Shown here: positions 26,468-33,853 of the stretch, one piece after another | Layout: the number at the start of each line of letters is the position of its first letter | How positions within the stretch are numbered: the first letter of the stretch is position 1 | The notes under the pieces: model-generated | Told to the model about the DNA's origin: nothing | What the model saw: only the letters and a program-made list of their open reading frames with translations | Database searches by the model: none | Translations under genes and position numbers: made by a program | Assembly (NCBI GenBank): GCA_947454255.1 | Contig: CANGIU010000001.1 | Location: forward strand, 53,742 to 117,741 | Source of the DNA: Micrococcales bacterium | GTDB taxonomy: Bacteria > Actinomycetota > Actinomycetes > Actinomycetales > Microbacteriaceae | Reading direction: 5' to 3' | DNA: 64,000 nt

Positions 26468-27370
26468 TTAGAACCAGACTGGAGCTGAACCTGGCTCAGT
26501 TCCCTTAACAATAGGTACCTGAACTGCAGAACCCCACTCAGTCCAACTGCCGTCATAGTTTCTTACTCGCTCAATTCCAAGAAGGTACTTGAGGACAAAC
26601 CACGTATGAGATGAGCGCTCACCAATACGGCAATACGCAATAACATCACTTGCTTCACCTAGACCGGCTTGATCGATGTAGAGGTGTTTGAGTTCATCGA
26701 TGCTCTTGAAGGTTTGGTCTTCATTTACAGATTTGGACCAGGGGACAGACGCTGCACTTGGTATATGCCCCCCACGAAGTGCTCCCTCATCAGGATAATT
26801 AGGCATGTGGGTGCGCTCACCCGAGTATTCCTCTGGAGATCTAACATCGATAAGTGGATTTCCAAAGTGCTGGAAGACATCTTCCTTGAAAGCGCGAAGC
26901 TCCAAATCATCACGCACAACTACTGGGTAATCAGTTTTGGTTCTTGAGGGCGCGGCAGTTGAGATTTGTCTTTCTTCTTCTATCCATTTGGCTCTACCAC
27001 CGTCAAGAATACGAACATCTTCGTGGCCAAATAGTTTCAGAATCCAGAACGCGTAAGTAGCCCACCAGTTACTTTTATCTCCATAGATAACTAGCGTGTC
27101 TGTTCTGGAGATGCCTTTCACACTAAAAAGCTCAGAGAGCGCTTGACCATTGAGAAAATCCCTCGTTATTGGGTCATTAAGTTCAGTGTGCCAGTCGAGT
27201 TTGATCGCGCCAGGAATGTGACCTGTTTCGAAAAGCAAAATGTCTTCGTCGCATTCAATGATTACAAGGCCAGGTGGATCCAAATTCTCAGCAAGCCATT
27301 CTGTCGAAACAAGGGCTTCGGGATGGCTGTAAGTCTGAAACTTAGGGCTTGGGTCAGTTGGATATGCCAA
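26468..27370 (-). CDS. Rhodanese-type sulfurtransferase, two domains
   Basis: Thiosulfate/3-mercaptopyruvate sulfurtransferase family. Two rhodanese domains: the N-terminal inactive one (LVSTEWLAENLDPPGLVIIE through GHIPGAIKLDWHTELND) and the C-terminal one with IDVRSPEEYSGERTHMP and active-site loop YCRIGERSSHTWF. The ORF track starts at 27436. I prefer TTG 27370 because AGGA lies 6 nt upstream and the protein then begins MAYPTDPSPKFQTYSHPEAL, the form usual in actinobacteria (300 aa). It is followed after 2 nt by sufE. Divergent from zapE. Confidence 0.9.
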   Translation of the reverse strand: MAYPTDPSPKFQTYSHPEALVSTEWLAENLDPPGLVIIECDEDILLFETGHIPGAIKLDWHTELNDPITRDFLNGQALSELFSVKGISRTDTLVIYGDKSNWWATYAFWILKLFGHEDVRILDGGRAKWIEEERQISTAAPSRTKTDYPVVVRDDLELRAFKEDVFQHFGNPLIDVRSPEEYSGERTHMPNYPDEGALRGGHIPSAASVPWSKSVNEDQTFKSIDELKHLYIDQAGLGEASDVIAYCRIGERSSHTWFVLKYLLGIERVRNYDGSWTEWGSAVQVPIVKGTEPGSAPVWF

Positions 27371-27437
27371 AAGTGGTCCTTGTCTGGATTTATGATGTTT
27401 ATGCGGTTCTTCTATTCTCCCAAAAAGAACGCTCAAA

Positions 27438-27443
27438 TAGAAT
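27438..27443 (+). promoter_or_regulatory. Putative -10 of zapE
   Basis: TAGAAT lies 12 nt before ATG 27456, predicting a leader of about 6 nt. It is identical to the leaderless -10 elements of dut and PAC2 but farther from the start. Confidence 0.4.
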
Positions 27444-27455
27444 GGCCAATCGTAA

Positions 27456-28415
27456 ATGCGGGTAACAATAGGTGATTTGGATACTCAGGTATCAAATTCA
27501 GAGCTATTCGGAGAATTGGTGCCCCCTACCGAATTCGCTACTTCTACCTTTGATAACTACTTTCCTAATGCAAACTTCAAAAGCCAAGCAGAAGCAGCTA
27601 ATGCTGCAAAATCTTTCGCAAAGTCTCTTGGTAAAAAGAACTCAAGTTCCGTTGGCATCTACCTTGATGGTGGCTTTGGCGTTGGGAAGACACATCTCCT
27701 TGCTTCAATCTACGCCGAAGCCAATTGCAAAGCTCTCTTTGGAGCGTTTATCGCCTATACCAGCATGATTGGGTATTTGGGATTCCAAGAAGCCGTGAAG
27801 GCTTTCTCCAAATACGACCTACTCTGTATCGATGAGTTTGAACTGGATGACCCAGGGGACACCATGATCATGTCCAGATTCTTGAAGGAACTGAGTGCAA
27901 AAGGCGTTCGTTTCGCTGCTACTTCAAATACTCCACCGAGTGCTCTGGGGGAGGGGCGCTTCGCCGCTGATGGATTTCAAAGAGAGATTCAATCCGTTGC
28001 AGATCGTTTCACTATCTGTCGAATAGATGGGGATGACTATCGTCATCGCAAGGGTGATTTCTCCTTCACCCCGATTCGAGATTCCTCTGCAGAGTCGCTT
28101 ATAGAGTCAGATCTGCGTGTGCTTGCTGAAGACTTTAATGCAGTTTTGCGTTTCTTAGGCACCATTCATCAATCAAAATACGCCAAATTGGCCGAGCAGG
28201 TAGATGTCGTCATTCTCCAAAATGTGCACGAAATTGATGATCAATTCGAGGGTATTAGGTTTGTGAGTTTTATTGACCGCTGCTACGAAGCGGGAGTCGG
28301 GATAGCTTTCACAGGTACTGATTTGGCTCTTTTGTTTCGCAATGACCACGTCCAAGGTGCATACCGGAAGAAATACTTGAGATGTCTATCCAGACTTTCA
28401 GCTATGGCAATCTAA
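27456..28415 (+). CDS. zapE: AFG1-like/ZapE family ATPase
   Basis: P-loop ATPase of the AFG1/ZapE family, linked in E. coli to cell division and in mitochondria to protein turnover. 319 aa. Walker A is GGFGVGKTHLLAS (about residue 70), Walker B LLCIDEFELDDPGDTMIM, and sensor region FAATSNTPPSALGEG. The C-terminus keeps FDRCYEAG-like VSFIDRCYEAGVGIAFTG and YRKKYLRCLSRL. ATG 27456 has no clear Shine-Dalgarno; TTG 27477 is an in-frame alternative. amtB follows after 99 nt that carry a regulatory site. Confidence 0.9.
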   Translation: MRVTIGDLDTQVSNSELFGELVPPTEFATSTFDNYFPNANFKSQAEAANAAKSFAKSLGKKNSSSVGIYLDGGFGVGKTHLLASIYAEANCKALFGAFIAYTSMIGYLGFQEAVKAFSKYDLLCIDEFELDDPGDTMIMSRFLKELSAKGVRFAATSNTPPSALGEGRFAADGFQREIQSVADRFTICRIDGDDYRHRKGDFSFTPIRDSSAESLIESDLRVLAEDFNAVLRFLGTIHQSKYAKLAEQVDVVILQNVHEIDDQFEGIRFVSFIDRCYEAGVGIAFTGTDLALLFRNDHVQGAYRKKYLRCLSRLSAMAI

Positions 28416-28419
28416 ATCT

Positions 28420-28457
28420 TTAACATTCTGGAAACATTTCTAGGTGTTTCACGAAAC
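28420..28457 (+). promoter_or_regulatory. GlnR-box-like operator upstream of amtB
   Basis: TTAAC-n6-GAAAC-n6-AGGTG-n6-GAAAC. The streptomycete GlnR consensus is gTnAC-n6-GAAAC repeated every 22 bp; three of four half-sites match, with exact 22-bp spacing of the GAAAC boxes (28431 and 28453). GAAACATGTTTC, a 12-bp palindrome, ends the site. It lies 58 nt or more before the amtB start, a normal place for nitrogen control. Which regulator binds is inferred only. Confidence 0.5.
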
Positions 28458-28514
28458 ATGTTTCATACAAAGTAGTTACAACCCGGTGAGGGTTTTCACG
28501 CTTTGGAGGAAAAC

Positions 28515-29780
28515 ATGGATCAAGGAAACACCGCATTTGTACTAATCTGCGCAGCACTTGTGCTCTTAATGACACCAGGCTTAGCTTTCTTCTATGGAGG
28601 AATGGTTAAGGCCAAATCTGTAGTTAGCATGATGATGCTTTCTTGGGGCTCACTTGGGCTAGTAGGTGTGCTTTGGGTTCTTTATGGCTATGCAGTTAGC
28701 TTCACAAGTTCTGACAGTCCGACTTTTATTGGAATCCCTGGTTGGTTCGGTATTGACACAGCTTCTATTGGTCTAAACGCTCAGACTGCTAGCGCGCTAG
28801 GTGAGCAGACCGGAAATTATCCGAGCTTGGCTTTCGTTGCGTTCCAAGCAACGTTTGCAATCATTACCGTTGCCCTTATCTCAGGTGCTATCGCCGACCG
28901 AGCCAAATTTGGTGGCTGGCTAGTATTTGCAGGTATTTGGGTGACGCTTGTTTACTTCCCAGTAGCGAACTGGGTCTTCAACTACGGGGCCGCAGCTGAT
29001 CACCACGATGGCGGTTGGTTGGTAAAGCTTGGCGTAATTGACTTTGCGGGTGGAACTGCTGTTCACATCAACGCTGGTGCTGCTGGTCTTGCTCTCGCAC
29101 TTGTACTTGGTAAGAGATTCGGTTTCAGCAAGGGCATCACTCAGCCACACAACGTTCCACTAACTCTTTTAGGTGTTGCTCTTCTTTGGTTCGGTTGGTT
29201 TGGGTTCAATGCTGGAAGCGAATTAGCCGCTGATGGTATTGCATCTATTGCATTCATCAACACACTGTCAGCTCCAGCTGCGGCTATGGTCGGATGGATT
29301 ATTGTTGAAAAGATTCGCCACGGAAAGGCAACTTCTATTGGTGCTGGTTCAGGCGCGGTTGCTGGTCTAGTTGCTATTACTCCTGCTTGTGCTGCATTGG
29401 ACCCGATCTGGGGCATGGTCTTAGGTTTAATTGCTGGAGCACTTTGTGCGCTTGCAATTGATTTGAAGTTCGCACTTGGGTTCGATGACTCACTGGACGT
29501 GGTTGGTATTCACCTTGTCGGTGGAATCGTTGGAACCTTGTTCATCGGTGCCTTTGGCCGTGGAGTTGGTTTCGCCTTCGGTAATGACTTCTCACAACTT
29601 GGCAAGCAGGCAATCGGTGCTGGTGCTGTCCTCGTTTACTCATTCGTCATCGCCTATGTGATTGGTTTGATAATCGAAAAGACAGTTGGATTCCGTGTCA
29701 AGGCAGAGGATGAAATCGCTGGAATCGACACAGTTGTGCACGGCGAAGAGGCTTACGCTTTCGGAAACGACCGAGTCTAA
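28515..29780 (+). CDS. amtB: Ammonium transporter
   Basis: Amt/Mep/Rh family channel for ammonium uptake, about 11 membrane segments, 421 aa. Family signatures: FFYGGMVKAKSVVSMMM near the N-terminus, DFAGGTAVHINAGAAGLALA (pore His region) and DVVGIHLVGGIVGTL (second pore His). GGAGG lies 5 nt before ATG 28515, so I use this rather than the track's TTG 28503. The gene stands alone: a strong terminator follows and there is no PII (glnK) or glnD beside it, unlike the common actinobacterial amtB-glnK-glnD layout. Confidence 0.97.
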   Translation: MDQGNTAFVLICAALVLLMTPGLAFFYGGMVKAKSVVSMMMLSWGSLGLVGVLWVLYGYAVSFTSSDSPTFIGIPGWFGIDTASIGLNAQTASALGEQTGNYPSLAFVAFQATFAIITVALISGAIADRAKFGGWLVFAGIWVTLVYFPVANWVFNYGAAADHHDGGWLVKLGVIDFAGGTAVHINAGAAGLALALVLGKRFGFSKGITQPHNVPLTLLGVALLWFGWFGFNAGSELAADGIASIAFINTLSAPAAAMVGWIIVEKIRHGKATSIGAGSGAVAGLVAITPACAALDPIWGMVLGLIAGALCALAIDLKFALGFDDSLDVVGIHLVGGIVGTLFIGAFGRGVGFAFGNDFSQLGKQAIGAGAVLVYSFVIAYVIGLIIEKTVGFRVKAEDEIAGIDTVVHGEEAYAFGNDRV

Positions 29781-29795
29781 AGCCCTCAAAGTACT

Positions 29796-29830
29796 AACCC
29801 CCACTGCGTTTTTGGCACAGTGGGGGTTTT
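29796..29830 (+). terminator. Intrinsic terminator after amtB
   Basis: AACCCCCACTG pairs with CAGTGGGGGTT (11 bp) around an 11-nt loop, followed by TTTT. It is the only strong rho-independent terminator I find in the window. Confidence 0.9.
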
Positions 29831-29833
29831 ACT

Positions 29834-29863
29834 TTGACTAAATTTACCTAAATCGGTTAGAGT
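29834..29863 (+). promoter_or_regulatory. Promoter of the tRNA cluster
   Basis: TTGACT (29834-29839), 18-nt spacer, TAGAGT (29858-29863). It predicts a transcript starting near 29870, 17 nt before tRNA-Gly. This is the clearest two-element promoter in the window. Confidence 0.6.
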
Positions 29864-29886
29864 TCTACTTGTCTTGCAAGAGACAT

Positions 29887-29959
29887 GCGGATGTGGCTCA
29901 GTTGGTAGAGCACAACCTTGCCAAGGTTGGGGTCGCGAGTTCGAATCTCGTCATCCGCT
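29887..29959 (+). tRNA. tRNA-Gly (anticodon GCC)
   Basis: 73 nt. Acceptor GCGGATG pairs with CATCCGC. Anticodon arm AACCTTGCCAAGGTT gives GCC. T arm GCGAGTTCGAATCTCGT. CCA is not encoded. Confidence 0.97.
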
Positions 29960-29992
29960 CGAAGCGGGCTCAGAATAGACTCGTGGAAACAT

Positions 29993-30067
29993 GGTGGAGT
30001 GGCTGAGCGGCCCAAAGCAGCAGCCTGCAAAGCTGTCAAACCACGGGTTCAAATCCCGTCTCCACCT
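29993..30067 (+). tRNA. tRNA-Cys (anticodon GCA)
   Basis: Acceptor GGTGGAG pairs with CTCCACC. Anticodon arm CAGCCTGCAAAGCTG gives GCA. T arm ACGGGTTCAAATCCCGT. Discriminator T is followed by genome-encoded CCA (30068-30070). Confidence 0.95.
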
Positions 30068-30082
30068 CCAAGTTATATACCT

Positions 30083-30154
30083 GGACGATTGGCGCAGCGG
30101 TAGCGCACTTCCTTGACATGGAAGGGGTCACTGGTTCGATCCCAGTATCGTCCA
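30083..30154 (+). tRNA. tRNA-Val (anticodon GAC)
   Basis: Acceptor GGACGAT pairs with ATCGTCC. Anticodon arm CTTCCTTGACATGGAAG gives GAC. T arm CTGGTTCGATCCCAG. The discriminator A is followed by encoded CCA (30155-30157), whose last A starts the Shine-Dalgarno of the next small ORF. Confidence 0.97.
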
Positions 30155-30166
30155 CCAGGAATTGTT

Positions 30167-30367
30167 ATGAAGAAAATAAAAAAGTACTTCAAGGTATACG
30201 GGGTTCCTCACGTCCCTAAACCTTTGCGAGAAGTCTTCCTTAAGACCTTTGAGACAAGAAATGAGGCGGATGTCTTCATCGCCTCCCTCCACCAACAGCA
30301 TGCAGACGGTAAGCCTCTATACAAGGAATACCGAATCAAAATTGGTGCATACCGCGGTGAGAAGTAG
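30167..30367 (+). CDS. Small basic protein of unknown function
   Basis: A 66-aa protein, MKKIKKYFKVYGVPHVPKPL at the start, then an EADVFIASLHQQHADGKPLY segment and a YRIKIGAYRGEK end. I do not recognise it. The track ORF begins at 30113 inside tRNA-Val; the real start is probably ATG 30167, with AGGA (30157-30160) 6 nt upstream. The A of that AGGA is the terminal A of the tRNA-Val CCA, so tRNA 3' processing would cut at the Shine-Dalgarno. It would be expressed from the tRNA transcript unless it has its own promoter. Confidence 0.55.
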   Translation: MKKIKKYFKVYGVPHVPKPLREVFLKTFETRNEADVFIASLHQQHADGKPLYKEYRIKIGAYRGEK

Positions 30368-30392
30368 CGGAGCTTAACATTTCTGCTTTTGC

Positions 30393-30398
30393 TAGTCT
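30393..30398 (+). promoter_or_regulatory. -10 element for leaderless RCC1-repeat gene
   Basis: TAGTCT ends 6 nt before ATG 30405. No Shine-Dalgarno is present. The sequence TAGTCTTTCGT is identical to that at 13016. Confidence 0.6.
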
Positions 30399-30404
30399 TT
30401 CGTT

Positions 30405-33020
30405 ATGAATAGGCGCGCATTGATTCAATTGGTGGCAATCGCCACATTGTTGTGCTCGCAACTCGTTTTCGCTCAAAATGCAGCCACGGCCGTAGTCCCG
30501 GTAAATATTGCCCCCATCTCATCAGGAGCATCTTCTACGTGCGCCATCCGATCATCAGATGATCTTTACTGTGTTGGAACTAATTCTTTTGGCCAACTGG
30601 GAAATGGCACCAACACTTCCACTTCAGATCCACAGAAGGTTGTGGGCATATCTAATGTTGTATCTGTTAGCGTCGGCAACACAACTGCGTGCGCAATAAA
30701 TCGTCTAGGTCAACTTTTCTGTTGGGGTGAGAATTCTGTTGGACAGTTAGGAATAGCTGACACGGTGAATAGGAATGTTGCGACTCGGATAACGGGTCTC
30801 AATAACGTGGTCAACGTAGCCGTTGGTCAAAATTTCGCATGCGCTTTGAACAGTTCTGGATCTGTCTATTGTTGGGGAGCAAACGAATTTGGTCAGCTTG
30901 GAACGGAATCCAAAATTGGCAGTAATGTTCCGGTTCTGATCACCTCTGCTCCATCTGGAATTTCTAAGTTAAGTGCAAATGGGAAAAGAGTCTGTGTTGT
31001 AGCGGATGAGGTCTATTGCTGGGGAGGCTTTGAATCCTTTGTTTTTCCTAACGAGTCAAGAAATTGGGTTCCTACAAAGGTGGCGGGTTCAGCAGGTGCA
31101 CTTGATGTCTCTTTAGGTGCAGATTTCGGCTGCCTCACATTCAGTACGAGCATCTCCTGTTGGGGTTCAAATGATCACGGACAACTAGGCAATGGCTCAA
31201 AAGTTCAATCCTCTTCATTGGTTTCAGTCAATGGCATTACGAACGTTTCTCAAATTGCAACTGGGGACCACTTTGCCTGCGCAACAGACACGAACAAAGA
31301 TACCTACTGCTGGGGCCAGAATTCTTCGGGGCAGTTGGGTATCGCAGCTGGGGTAGACCAGCCTACGCGTATTCCGAACGGCGCATCTTCGTCGCCATTT
31401 ATTGCTGCTGGGGCCAACAACCTATGTGCATTGAAGATCTCTGGTGATGTCATCTGTGTTGGAGATTCAAGCCAAGGACAGTCGGGGCTCATAGCTCAAA
31501 GTTCTGTCCCACTTACAAACGCTTCCGCTGCAAACCTCACTAAGGTTTCTGCTGGAGCAGATACTACATGTGCAATCAACAATGCTGGACTCTTGCAATG
31601 TTGGGGAGCGCTTGTACCGGTTCTCCTCGATGGCCTAAGTTTCAGTGATGTGTCAGTGGGCAACGTTAGTGCCTGTGCAGTTACAACCCTTCGAAAGGTT
31701 TTGTGTTGGGGTTCAAATAGCGCTGGACAGTTAGGTGATGATTCGAACAGGGCAGCGATCAGTCCTGTTCAGGTAGCGAACTCAACGGCAAATTTCATCA
31801 AAGTGTCTGTTGGTTATCGACACGCATGTGCAATTACAGCAGATGGGCTTGTTTACTGTTGGGGAGATAATTCTCATCAACAGTTAGGTTCGATAAGCGC
31901 TGACTCTAAAATTCCTAAAGTCGTGCCAGGCATTGCAAGCGCGACTGATCTTTCAGTTGGGGACTACCACAGTTGCGTAAAGCAAAGCGGAGGAAACCTT
32001 ACATGTTGGGGGGACAACTCGAAGAAGCAGATTAATAACTCTGCATCAAAGCTTCTAACTCCAATCGATTTAGTTCTTGCCTCACCAGTACTGAAATTTT
32101 CCCTTGGTGGCTACAACACCTGTGTGCTCTCTTCAGCTAAGGCTTTGCAATGCTTTGGTGATAATGCAAAGAAGCAATCTCCAGGCGCAGTATCTGGTAC
32201 GTATGATTCTGTGTCTTCTGGAAGTGGCACCGTATGTGCCTTGTCTACCGATTCGAAGATCTGGTGCTTAGGCTCAGCTGAGTCAGGGAAGCTTGGTTCG
32301 GTTGGAGTCAACACCTCCACTCCAACTCAAGCTTCTTCGACGCTTGCAGCATCAATTTCAGTAGGTGATATGCATGCCTGTGCTATCACTACCACTGGTT
32401 CTCTAGCATGTTGGGGGTCCAACGATTCAGGACAGCTTGCTTCAAGTTATGGATTCCCAGATGCCTTTGCAAAAGCCACCGTTGTTATAAGCGGAACAAC
32501 TGCGATCGGTGAATCGCTTACGACCTATGTAAGTGGAACAGAACCAGCAGTTTCGTTTACTTACCTTTGGAAGAGATCAGCTCAAGTCGATGGTGCCTAT
32601 GCAAGCCTCAGTTCTCAAACCAAGTCAACTCTTGAGCTGTCAAATACAGATTTTGGACGTTACTTCACTGTGGAAATTTGGCAGTCTAAGTGGGGGATTA
32701 CATCGGCCGGTTACCTAAGCAAACCTGTTGGTCCGGTTGGGTCAGCAATCCGTCTCCTAGTTACACCAACCCCACTGATAAGTGGGATCAATAAGGTTGG
32801 GAAATTGCTCACAGCAAGAGCTGGTCATTGGGATGCTGGAGTGAAACTTAGTTATCAGTGGTTTAGAGGTAAAACAGCAATAAAGTCGGCAACCAAAGTG
32901 ACTTACAAAATCGGTCCTCTGGATCTTGGTCAACAAATATCTGTTTCAGTAACAGGTTCAAAGAATTCTTTAGCAAAGGTGACGGTAAAGTCATCAAAAA
33001 CCGCAAAGGTTATTCGTTAG
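30405..33020 (+). CDS. Secreted RCC1-repeat protein with C-terminal Ig-like domains
   Basis: An 871-aa protein with a signal peptide (MNRRALIQLVAIATLLCSQL, probable cleavage near FAQ-NA). Residues about 40-685 hold 14 RCC1-type blades marked by CWGxNxxGQLG (for example CWGENSVGQLG, CWGSNDHGQLG). Each blade has two cysteines, usually C-x9-C (CAINRLGQLFC). Fourteen blades would make two seven-bladed propellers. The last 180 residues look like two Ig-like modules (VVISGTTAIGESL, then PLISGINKVGKLLTA and LSYQWFRGKTAIKS). There is no LPXTG or C-terminal anchor, so it is probably released or held non-covalently. Ligand unknown. Leaderless start; the 3' end overlaps the VIT gene by 4 nt. Confidence 0.88.
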   Translation: MNRRALIQLVAIATLLCSQLVFAQNAATAVVPVNIAPISSGASSTCAIRSSDDLYCVGTNSFGQLGNGTNTSTSDPQKVVGISNVVSVSVGNTTACAINRLGQLFCWGENSVGQLGIADTVNRNVATRITGLNNVVNVAVGQNFACALNSSGSVYCWGANEFGQLGTESKIGSNVPVLITSAPSGISKLSANGKRVCVVADEVYCWGGFESFVFPNESRNWVPTKVAGSAGALDVSLGADFGCLTFSTSISCWGSNDHGQLGNGSKVQSSSLVSVNGITNVSQIATGDHFACATDTNKDTYCWGQNSSGQLGIAAGVDQPTRIPNGASSSPFIAAGANNLCALKISGDVICVGDSSQGQSGLIAQSSVPLTNASAANLTKVSAGADTTCAINNAGLLQCWGALVPVLLDGLSFSDVSVGNVSACAVTTLRKVLCWGSNSAGQLGDDSNRAAISPVQVANSTANFIKVSVGYRHACAITADGLVYCWGDNSHQQLGSISADSKIPKVVPGIASATDLSVGDYHSCVKQSGGNLTCWGDNSKKQINNSASKLLTPIDLVLASPVLKFSLGGYNTCVLSSAKALQCFGDNAKKQSPGAVSGTYDSVSSGSGTVCALSTDSKIWCLGSAESGKLGSVGVNTSTPTQASSTLAASISVGDMHACAITTTGSLACWGSNDSGQLASSYGFPDAFAKATVVISGTTAIGESLTTYVSGTEPAVSFTYLWKRSAQVDGAYASLSSQTKSTLELSNTDFGRYFTVEIWQSKWGITSAGYLSKPVGPVGSAIRLLVTPTPLISGINKVGKLLTARAGHWDAGVKLSYQWFRGKTAIKSATKVTYKIGPLDLGQQISVSVTGSKNSLAKVTVKSSKTAKVIR

Positions 33021-33778
33021 GCGACCAAGCTCGACCCAACCAGGTGACCAATGGCGTAGGTAATACCCATTGTCATTAAGCTCACAATAAGATTTCTAAC
33101 AATTCCACGGCCAGGCTTGGCACCACCAATTCTTGCTCCTACGTAGCCGGTCAGGATAAGCGCCAAAACTACGGAAGCGATGGTGGCTTGGATTCTGAAA
33201 TCCACCCATGGCCCGATTACTGCCAGCAGTGGCAGCAATCCGCCAATAGCAAATGCTACAAATGATGAAAGCGCTGCTTGTATTGGGCTAACGTGATGCT
33301 CTGAATCAATCCCTAACTCGGCCTCAGCGTGCGCTTTCAAAGCGTCTTGCTTGGTAAGTTCTTCAGCGACCTGGATAGCCAGTTTTGGAGATATACCTTT
33401 TTGCTCGTAGAACCATGCCAGTTCCCTAAGTTCACCTTCGGGATTGTTCTTCAGCTCTTCACGTTCCACTGCAATGGCAGCCTTTTCGCTATCGCGTTGA
33501 GCACTTACGGAAGTGTATTCACCTCCGGCCATAGAGATTGATCCTGCGACGACTGCAGCTACACCTGCAATCAGAATTGTTGAGGAACTAACACCTGGGG
33601 AGGCAGCGACCCCAAGGATAAGCCCAGAGGTTGACATGATTCCATCGTTTGCCCCTAAAACCCCAGCTCTGAGCCAATTTAGCTTGCTTGCCATTGTGTT
33701 TCGAGTGAACTCTAGAGAGGCGATTGTTGCGTCCGTAGCGGGATCATTTGGTTTGGTCATGACTTTAGAAAACACCAT
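33017..33778 (-). CDS. VIT1/CCC1 family transporter
   Basis: Integral membrane protein of the VIT1/CCC1 iron/manganese transporter family, 253 aa. The signature NWLRAGVLGANDGIMSTSGLILGVAA opens the first membrane helix, and AGGEYTSVSAQRDSEKAAI is the conserved loop leading to the metal-binding helical region (EREELKNNPEGELREL). Three further membrane segments complete the C-terminal half. The track ORF starts at 33871 inside thrS; AAGGA 4 nt before ATG 33778 makes that the better start. ATG 33760 (MTKPNDPA) is an alternative. Substrate is inferred from the family. Confidence 0.9.
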   Translation of the reverse strand: MVFSKVMTKPNDPATDATIASLEFTRNTMASKLNWLRAGVLGANDGIMSTSGLILGVAASPGVSSSTILIAGVAAVVAGSISMAGGEYTSVSAQRDSEKAAIAVEREELKNNPEGELRELAWFYEQKGISPKLAIQVAEELTKQDALKAHAEAELGIDSEHHVSPIQAALSSFVAFAIGGLLPLLAVIGPWVDFRIQATIASVVLALILTGYVGARIGGAKPGRGIVRNLIVSLMTMGITYAIGHLVGSSLVA

Positions 33779-33853
33779 AAAGTCCTTCTGCGCTAGCAAG
33801 GCACGCCTAACCACTGGTTTAGGATTTAGAGATAAGCGTAAACGGAGACTTTT

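Noticed and set aside
30113-30166. Upstream part of the 84-aa ORF starting at 30113
   Set aside because: It lies inside tRNA-Val; the ATG at 30167 with a Shine-Dalgarno is the better start.
30405-33020. Repeated DNA that might suggest a repeat array or CRISPR
   Set aside because: The repetition is at protein level (RCC1 blades) with divergent codons and unequal spacing; no array of identical repeats exists here or anywhere in the window.
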